A DNA stretch of 11,813 nucleotides. Source: Novosphingobium sp. (GTDB lineage: Bacteria; Pseudomonadota; Alphaproteobacteria; Sphingomonadales; Sphingomonadaceae). The DNA lies in NCBI GenBank assembly GCA_028697875.1, contig JAQVEQ010000088.1, forward strand, positions 1 through 11,813. The letters are read 5' to 3'. Below are positions 8,672-11,813 of this stretch, piece after piece. The notes beneath the pieces were generated by a model. That model worked only from the letters and a program-made list of their open reading frames with translations, was not told the DNA's origin and did not search any database. The first letter of the stretch is position 1, and each line of letters opens with the position of its first letter. The position numbers were made by a program, and so were the translations under genes.

Positions 8672-9615
8672 CAGGCGGCCTCCTTTCGCGCGGGCGCGCC
8701 GGTCCGCACCGCGGCACGCAAAGTGGCGGAGCGGGCGCGGGGATTGCGGGCCAGTTCTGCATCGGACGGGCGGATCGCCTTGCTGACCCTGGCGAAAACC
8801 GGTTCGGCGGGGTCGTTGGCCGCAGGCAGGTGGCGCGACCCGCGCGCTTCGGCACCCGAGGCTTCGCGCAGGAAGCGCTTGACGATCCGGTCTTCGAGGC
8901 TGTGGAAGCTGACCACCGCCAGCCGCCCGCCTTCGCCCAGCAAGCTTTCGGCAGCGTCGAGCGCGGTCTGCAGCTCGTCCAGCTCGGCATTCACATGGAT
9001 GCGGATCGCCTGGAACGTGCGGGTGGCCGGGTCCTTCGGCGCGCCGGGATGGTAGCCCAGGGCCTTGCGCACCACGCGGGCCAGTTCGCCGGTAGTCGCC
9101 AGCGGACGGGCGGACACGATGGCGCGGGCGACGCGGCGGGACTGGCGTTCTTCACCGAATTGGAAAAGCACGTCCGCAATCGCGGCTTCGGACGCGTTGT
9201 TCAGGAAATCGGCTGCGCTTTCGCCCTGCTGGCTCATCCGCATGTCGAGCGGACCATCGAAGGAAAAGGCGAAGCCACGCTCCGCCTGGTCGAGCTGCAT
9301 AGAAGAAACACCGATATCCATGACGACCCCGTCGACTCGGGAAATTCCCGCTTCGGCCAAGGCGGAAACCATTTCTGAGAAACGGCGCGGATGGAGAATG
9401 AGGCGCGGCGGGTTTTCCACCGTTTCCGGCCAGGTCCGGCCGGCAGCGATGGCATCGGGATCGCGGTCGAAAGCGTGGACGGTCGCCCCGGCATCGAGCA
9501 GCGCGCGGGTATAGCCGCCGGCGCCGAAAGTCGCGTCGACGATCACGTCGCCCGGCTGCGGGTCGAGCGCGGCGATCACTTCGTCGAGCAGGACGGGGAT
9601 GTGCGGCGCGCTCAT
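8671..9615 (-). CDS. rsmH: RsmH (MraW), 16S rRNA (cytosine1402-N4)-methyltransferase
   Basis: S-adenosylmethionine-dependent enzyme that N4-methylates C1402 in the 16S rRNA decoding centre. It is a standard early member of dcw clusters. I start at the ATG 9615-9613 (ATGA overlap with the mraZ stop, AAGGGG eight bases upstream), giving 314 residues, the usual length. The protein begins with the typical HIPVLLDEVI. Motifs are the SAM loop DATFGAGGYTRALL (27-40), FDRDPDAI (49-56), DIGVSSMQLD (100-109), GPLDMRM (121-127), and near the C-terminus SFHSLEDRIVKRFL. A 34-codon in-frame extension inside mraZ is rejected because it is Arg/Gly-rich and resembles nothing in the family. The stop overlaps the ftsL start by one base. 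Confidence 0.97.
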   Translation of the reverse strand: MSAPHIPVLLDEVIAALDPQPGDVIVDATFGAGGYTRALLDAGATVHAFDRDPDAIAAGRTWPETVENPPRLILHPRRFSEMVSALAEAGISRVDGVVMDIGVSSMQLDQAERGFAFSFDGPLDMRMSQQGESAADFLNNASEAAIADVLFQFGEERQSRRVARAIVSARPLATTGELARVVRKALGYHPGAPKDPATRTFQAIRIHVNAELDELQTALDAAESLLGEGGRLAVVSFHSLEDRIVKRFLREASGAEARGSRHLPAANDPAEPVFARVSKAIRPSDAELARNPRARSATLRAAVRTGAPARKEAA

Positions 9616-10112
9616 GCCTTTTTCCCCTTCGCCGCCGCGTCGGCTTCGAGCATCTTGCAGGCCGCCTGCGCGCCTTCCCAGCCCTCGCCCATGCGGTAGA
9701 GTTCTTCCGGGTTCCACAAGGTGAAGAAGCTGCCCGCACCCTGGAAATAGACGCCGTTGTCCAGCCGCCCGAGTTCGACCAGATGTTCGGGCATGATGAA
9801 GCGGCCGCTGTCGTCGAACGGCACTTCGATGAAGCCGTAGAGCTGCATCGCGCGCAAGTCGCGGTCGAAGTCGAGGCCAAGGCGGATGGCGCGTTCTTCC
9901 TCGCGGTCGATCTGGGCGTCGAGTTCGGCGCGGCGCGAGAGGCCGAAGCCGGTCAGGCAGTTCCAGCGTTCATGCTTGGCGAGGCAGAGCGTGCGGCCGT
10001 CGCTCGATTCCCGGACCGCCTTGCGGAAGGCCGGCGGCAGGACAAAACGGCCCTTCTCGCCGCGAAGCGAGAAGCCCTGACCGCTATATCCGAATGGCTG
10101 AACCGCCGCCAC
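9612..10112 (-). CDS. mraZ: MraZ, transcriptional regulator of the dcw cluster
   Basis: Small DNA-binding protein made of two SpoVT/AbrB-like half-domains, known in E. coli to repress its own cluster by binding repeated boxes upstream of mraZ. Two similar halves are visible: GEKGRFVLPPAFRKAV near residues 18-33, and the later VPFDDSGRFIMPEHLVEL. The C-terminus ends in a lysine-rich tail. I favour the GTG at 10112-10110, giving 166 residues and a short N-terminus ahead of QGFSLRGEKGRF. An ATG at 10229-10227 would add 39 Gly/Ser/Arg-rich residues with no family resemblance. No in-frame ATG lies between the two. The sequence is divergent from the textbook MFRG-type start, as I recall for sphingomonads. 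The stop overlaps rsmH by four bases. Function is well supported, but the start is uncertain. Confidence 0.9.
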   Translation of the reverse strand: MAAVQPFGYSGQGFSLRGEKGRFVLPPAFRKAVRESSDGRTLCLAKHERWNCLTGFGLSRRAELDAQIDREEERAIRLGLDFDRDLRAMQLYGFIEVPFDDSGRFIMPEHLVELGRLDNGVYFQGAGSFFTLWNPEELYRMGEGWEGAQAACKMLEADAAAKGKKA

Positions 10113-10128
10113 GTTACTTGAGCCCCCC
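10113..10128 (-). promoter_or_regulatory. Candidate ribosome binding site for the mraZ GTG start
   Basis: On the minus strand a run of six G (10128-10123) lies ten bases before the proposed GTG. It is a poor Shine-Dalgarno match and a little far away, so it supports the GTG start only weakly. No better site is seen before the competing upstream ATG at 10229. Confidence 0.3.
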
Positions 10129-10195
10129 GCCCCTGGACCGATCCCTGAACCGGACAAACCCTTCCCCGCCCAACCGCGCGCGAGTGCGGCCAGAT

Positions 10196-10215
10196 CATTC
10201 CGTGAAGGCGGAATG
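10196..10215. repeat. Perfect 7-bp inverted repeat in the mraZ leader
   Basis: CATTCCG at 10196-10202 is followed by a 6-base spacer and then CGGAATG at 10209-10215. In a transcript from the AT-rich promoter this would form a small hairpin about 85-100 bases before the mraZ GTG. There is no U-run after it, so it is not an intrinsic terminator. It could be a protein site, an RNA element, or chance. Confidence 0.4.
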
Positions 10216-10240
10216 CGGCTGGGAACCATGTCCGATGCGG

Positions 10241-10245
10241 GACTC
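10241..10245. promoter_or_regulatory. GANTC site overlapping a GGGA box (GACTC)
   Basis: GACTC matches GANTC, the sequence methylated by the cell-cycle methyltransferase CcrM in most alphaproteobacteria. It overlaps a GGGA at 10239-10242. A role in cell-cycle timing of the dcw operon is inference from Caulobacter. A single 5-base match can easily be chance. Confidence 0.3.
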
Positions 10246-10264
10246 TCATAACCCGGACACCGCA

Positions 10265-10298
10265 GGGAAAAAAGGGAAAATCACGGGAAACTTGGGGA
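10265..10298 (+). repeat. Four GGGA boxes about 10 bp apart, candidate MraZ operator
   Basis: On the plus strand, GGGA occurs at 10265, 10274, 10285 and 10295, that is at intervals of 9, 11 and 10 bp. Three copies continue as GGGAAA. MraZ of E. coli is known to bind direct repeats of TGGGN separated by 5-base spacers, so period and core both fit. The array lies between the AT-rich candidate promoter and mraZ, where a bound repressor would block transcription. The boxes read opposite to the gene. Binding is inferred only. Confidence 0.6.
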
Positions 10299-10345
10299 TT
10301 TATATATAACTATTTGATTTATAATCCTTTTATTGGAAGGGCAAA
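10299..10345 (-). promoter_or_regulatory. AT-rich candidate promoter for the mraZ/dcw operon
   Basis: This is the only strongly AT-rich patch in the window and it lies upstream of mraZ. On the minus strand TATAAA (10324-10319) could be a -10, with TTGCCC (10345-10340) as a -35, but the 15-bp spacer is short. TATATA elements a few bases downstream are alternatives. The location makes a promoter likely, but the exact hexamers are not resolved. The implied leader to the GTG is roughly 190-200 bases, which is long for mraZ. Confidence 0.45.
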
Positions 10346-10394
10346 GCACAACACGTCCCTGCGGTTCGCGCGATGTTCCCGCCGGAAAGCCGCC

Positions 10395-10399
10395 GAATC
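10395..10399. promoter_or_regulatory. GANTC site overlapping a TCCC box (GAATC)
   Basis: This is a second GANTC match in the mraZ upstream region. It overlaps the TCCC box at 10398-10401, so on the minus strand the two motifs merge into GGGATTC. Together with the site at 10241 it brackets the AT-rich patch. Function is inferred only. Confidence 0.3.
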
Positions 10400-10430
10400 C
10401 CGTGATTTGAAGGAACGGGGCAGCCGCTAT

Positions 10431-10474
10431 CCCCGGCTTGTCCCGCGATTTCCCCGATTGTCCGCGACTTCCCC
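10431..10474 (-). repeat. Tandem 10-bp repeat with GGGA cores upstream of the dcw promoter
   Basis: Read on the minus strand, after GGGG, the sequence divides into decamers AAGTCGCGGA, CAATCGGGGA, AATCGCGGGA and CAAGCCGGGG, ending 5 bases into a fading fifth unit. Units one and three resemble each other, as do two and four, so a 20-bp higher-order repeat is visible. Each unit places a GG(G)A core at the same helical phase. These read in the same direction as mraZ, like the E. coli MraZ boxes, and lie upstream of the AT-rich promoter. Confidence 0.6.
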
Positions 10475-10553
10475 ACCCGGAGGGAAGCGCGCGCACCGCC
10501 AAGGGCCGCGGCGGCGGGCCCCACGGCCACGAATGCGGACGGCAAACGGGAAG

Positions 10554-10910
10554 TCAGGGTTGCGGCGCGGCGCCCGCAGGGGGCTGCCCGCTCGCCGCGC
10601 CTGGCTTGGCCGCCGGCGTGGCGGGGACGTCCGGCACGACGCCGGCATCGGCCAGCGGATCGCTTACCGGCGCGGGCGGCGGCTTGGGCGCGGCGGTCGC
10701 GGCCGCTTCGGGCACGGTGGTCGCGTCGGATTCCTTGGCCCGGTCCATCACGATATTGGCAAGGCCGATCATCATCGGCATCGCGGCCAGGCCGGCGACA
10801 CCGATCTGCAAGCGCCGGATCGCTTCGGCCCGCGTCCCGCCGAGCGGCGCGGCAGGAGCCTCCGGCGCATTGCCGTCGTCGGCGTGCATGATGGTCGGAA
10901 CGTCAGGCAT
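10554..10910 (-). CDS. Small protein of unknown function with one membrane segment
   Basis: This protein is 118 residues and I do not recognise a named family. About 30 N-terminal residues with acidic and Ala/Pro content precede RAEAIRRLQ, a basic amphipathic stretch. One hydrophobic segment follows (about 36-54, LQIGVAGLAAMPMMIGLANIVM). The rest is a long Ala/Pro-rich, low-complexity tail with few charges. It probably sits in the inner membrane with the tail on one side, and orientation is not certain. There is no signal peptidase or lipobox motif. It lies 65 bases after the cysteine synthase stop and 441 bases before mraZ, on the same strand. No Shine-Dalgarno sequence precedes the ATG, and a promoter-like element ends almost at the start codon. 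Coding is supported by the coherent membrane-protein layout, but no function can be assigned. Confidence 0.7.
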   Translation of the reverse strand: MPDVPTIMHADDGNAPEAPAAPLGGTRAEAIRRLQIGVAGLAAMPMMIGLANIVMDRAKESDATTVPEAAATAAPKPPPAPVSDPLADAGVVPDVPATPAAKPGAASGQPPAGAAPQP

Positions 10911-10916
10911 CGTGCG

Positions 10917-10947
10917 CTATAGCTAGTGTGCGCCCGCCGCCAGTCAA
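10917..10947 (-). promoter_or_regulatory. Candidate promoter for the small membrane protein, possibly leaderless
   Basis: On the minus strand TTGACT (10947-10942) matches the -35 consensus at five of six positions. It is followed 16 bp later by TAGCTA (10925-10920), or 18 bp later by GCTATA (10923-10918), as a -10. Transcription would then begin within a few bases of the ATG at 10910, consistent with the absence of a Shine-Dalgarno sequence. Confidence 0.45.
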
Positions 10948-10975
10948 TGCCCGGCAGCCCGTCATCCTCCGGCGC

Positions 10976-11813
10976 TCAGTCCTGCAGCCAGGCGAAGACC
11001 GGCAACCCTTTCGCTTCGAGCCACTCGCGATTGTAGAGCGTGGAGAGGTAGCGGAAGCCCGTGTCGCACAGGATCGTCGCCACGCGCGGGTTGCTCTTGC
11101 CCTGGGCCGCCAGCTGCTTGCCCAGTGCCACGGCCCCCGCGACATTGATGCCCGACGACAGCCCGAGGCACAGCCCCTCTTCCTTGAGCAGGCGGCCGAC
11201 CCATTCCAGCCCTTCCTCGTCGGAAATGCGGAACTGGGTGTCGACCGGCGCGCCTTCGATATTGGCGGTGATCCGGCCCTGCCCGATCCCTTCGGCGACC
11301 GAACTGCCTTCCGCCTTCAGCTCGCCATGGGCGAAGTAGTTGTAAAGCGCCGCCCCGTACGGGTCGGTCAGCGCGATGGTAATGCTCTCGTCGAAAGCCT
11401 TGAGCCCCATGCCGACCCCGGCGATCGTGCCGCCGGTCCCCGCCGCGCAAGTGAAGCCGTCGATCCGGCCTTCGAGCTGTTCCCACAATTCGGGCGCAGT
11501 CGATTCGATATGCGCCTTGCGGTTGGCGACATTGTCGAACTGGTTGGCCCAGACGGCGTTGTCCGTCTCTTCCGCCAGGCGGCGCGAGGTATGCACGAAA
11601 TGGTTGGGATCGGCGAACTTGGTCGGCGGCACCAGCACCAGTTCGGCCCCCAGCGCGCGCAACGTGTCCATCTTTTCCTTGGACTGGTTGTCGGGCATGA
11701 CGATGACCGTCTTGTAGCCCAGCGCATTGGCGACCAGCGCGATACCGATGCCGGTGTTCCCGGCCGTCCCTTCCACGATCGTGCCGCCGGGCTTGAGATC
11801 GCCCCGCGCCTCG
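10976..11813 (-). CDS. cysK: Cysteine synthase (O-acetylserine sulfhydrylase family), N-terminus beyond window
   Basis: Pyridoxal-phosphate enzyme of the fold-type II family that makes cysteine from O-acetylserine and sulfide in the cytoplasm. The frame enters from the right edge with 278 codons visible. Full enzymes have roughly 300-330 residues, so the missing N-terminal part should contain the PLP lysine. Motifs seen are EGTAGNTGIGIA, equivalent to the substrate-binding Asn loop (usually TSGNTG), VIVMPDNQSKEKM, the PLP-phosphate loop AAGTGGTIAGVG, SSGINVAGAVALG, and a C-terminal CDTGFRYLSTLYN. The Asn loop has Ala where CysK and CysM usually have Ser. Cystathionine beta-synthase or another family member cannot be fully excluded without the N-terminus. 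It is on the same strand as the dcw genes but is separated from them by a promoter-like region, so it is probably not part of that operon. Confidence 0.88.
   Translation of the reverse strand, partial: EARGDLKPGGTIVEGTAGNTGIGIALVANALGYKTVIVMPDNQSKEKMDTLRALGAELVLVPPTKFADPNHFVHTSRRLAEETDNAVWANQFDNVANRKAHIESTAPELWEQLEGRIDGFTCAAGTGGTIAGVGMGLKAFDESITIALTDPYGAALYNYFAHGELKAEGSSVAEGIGQGRITANIEGAPVDTQFRISDEEGLEWVGRLLKEEGLCLGLSSGINVAGAVALGKQLAAQGKSNPRVATILCDTGFRYLSTLYNREWLEAKGLPVFAWLQD

Larger units (their letters stand above)
10113..10553. other. Gene-free region upstream of mraZ (dcw regulatory region)
   Basis: This 441-base stretch separates the small unknown gene from mraZ. Open frames here on both strands are Arg/Gly/Ser-rich, lack family resemblance and look like G+C shadow frames. 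From the mraZ side it holds an untranslated leader with a short hairpin (10196-10215), a GGGA box array read on the plus strand (10265-10298), an AT-rich candidate promoter (about 10299-10345), three TCCC boxes spaced 21 bp apart (10356, 10377, 10398), a tandem decamer array (10431-10474), and a G+C-rich tail after the small gene with no clear terminator. The AT patch is the only strongly AT-rich DNA in the window. Confidence 0.75.

Noticed and set aside
10320..10325. A perfect TATAAT on the plus strand, suggesting a divergent promoter.
   Set aside because: There is no matching -35 at 16-18 bp and no credible plus-strand gene downstream. A TATAAT is expected by chance in such an AT-rich patch.
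10500..10530. A G+C-rich stem after the small gene (GGGCC ... GGCCC on the minus strand) as an intrinsic terminator.
   Set aside because: The stem is only five pairs, competes with alternative pairings, and is not followed by a T-run.
10314..10926. Plus-strand frames (10314-10922 and 10438-10926) that might be a divergent gene upstream of mraZ.
   Set aside because: The products are Arg/Gly-rich or Ala/Ser-rich without a coherent fold, run antisense through the small membrane-protein gene, and lack a convincing ribosome site.
10948..10975. A CCGG ... CCGG pairing after the cysteine synthase stop as a terminator.
   Set aside because: It has four pairs with a long loop and no T-run, so it is not distinguishable from background in this G+C-rich DNA.
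1..11813. Search by eye for tRNA or rRNA genes, CRISPR arrays, insertion sequences, attachment sites or phage genes.
   Set aside because: None seen. Apart from 10113-10553 and the 65-base gap at 10911-10975 the window is fully occupied by housekeeping genes with uniform composition and no signs of transfer.

Overview
The window is G+C-rich (about two-thirds by eye) and carries the front part of a division and cell wall (dcw) cluster. The gene order, the protein flavour and the divergent MraZ point to an alphaproteobacterium, most likely a sphingomonad or Erythrobacter-like relative. That placement is from memory of family sequences, not from a search. Every gene I can support lies on the minus strand, so transcription runs from high to low coordinates.

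Upstream end (right): the 3' part of a cysteine synthase gene (10976-11813, N-terminus beyond the window). It is followed by a small unknown protein with one membrane segment (10554-10910), which seems to have its own promoter and perhaps a leaderless mRNA. A 441-base gene-free stretch follows (10113-10553). It holds an AT-rich candidate promoter and, on both sides of it, GGGA boxes repeated about every 10 bp in opposite orientations. These are good candidates for operators of the regulator MraZ.

Downstream (10112 to 1): mraZ, rsmH, ftsL-like, ftsI, murE, murF, mraY, murD and ftsW (3' end missing). All eight junctions overlap by 1 or 4 bases (ATGA, GTGA or TGATG), which suggests one transcript with translational coupling throughout. 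No internal terminator or gene-free gap is seen.

How the genes work together: MurD, MurE and MurF are ATP-dependent ligases that build the UDP-MurNAc-pentapeptide in the cytoplasm, adding D-Glu, meso-DAP and D-Ala-D-Ala in that order. MraY transfers phospho-MurNAc-pentapeptide to undecaprenyl phosphate to give lipid I. FtsW polymerises lipid II into septal glycan and FtsI cross-links it. FtsL is the bitopic scaffold or activator of that pair. RsmH methylates 16S rRNA and MraZ regulates the cluster.

The coding content is ordinary, and I found no new enzymatic or defence system. The part most worth a second look is the non-coding region upstream of mraZ. Lesser points are the possible leaderless small gene, the uncertain mraZ start and the long tail on FtsL.
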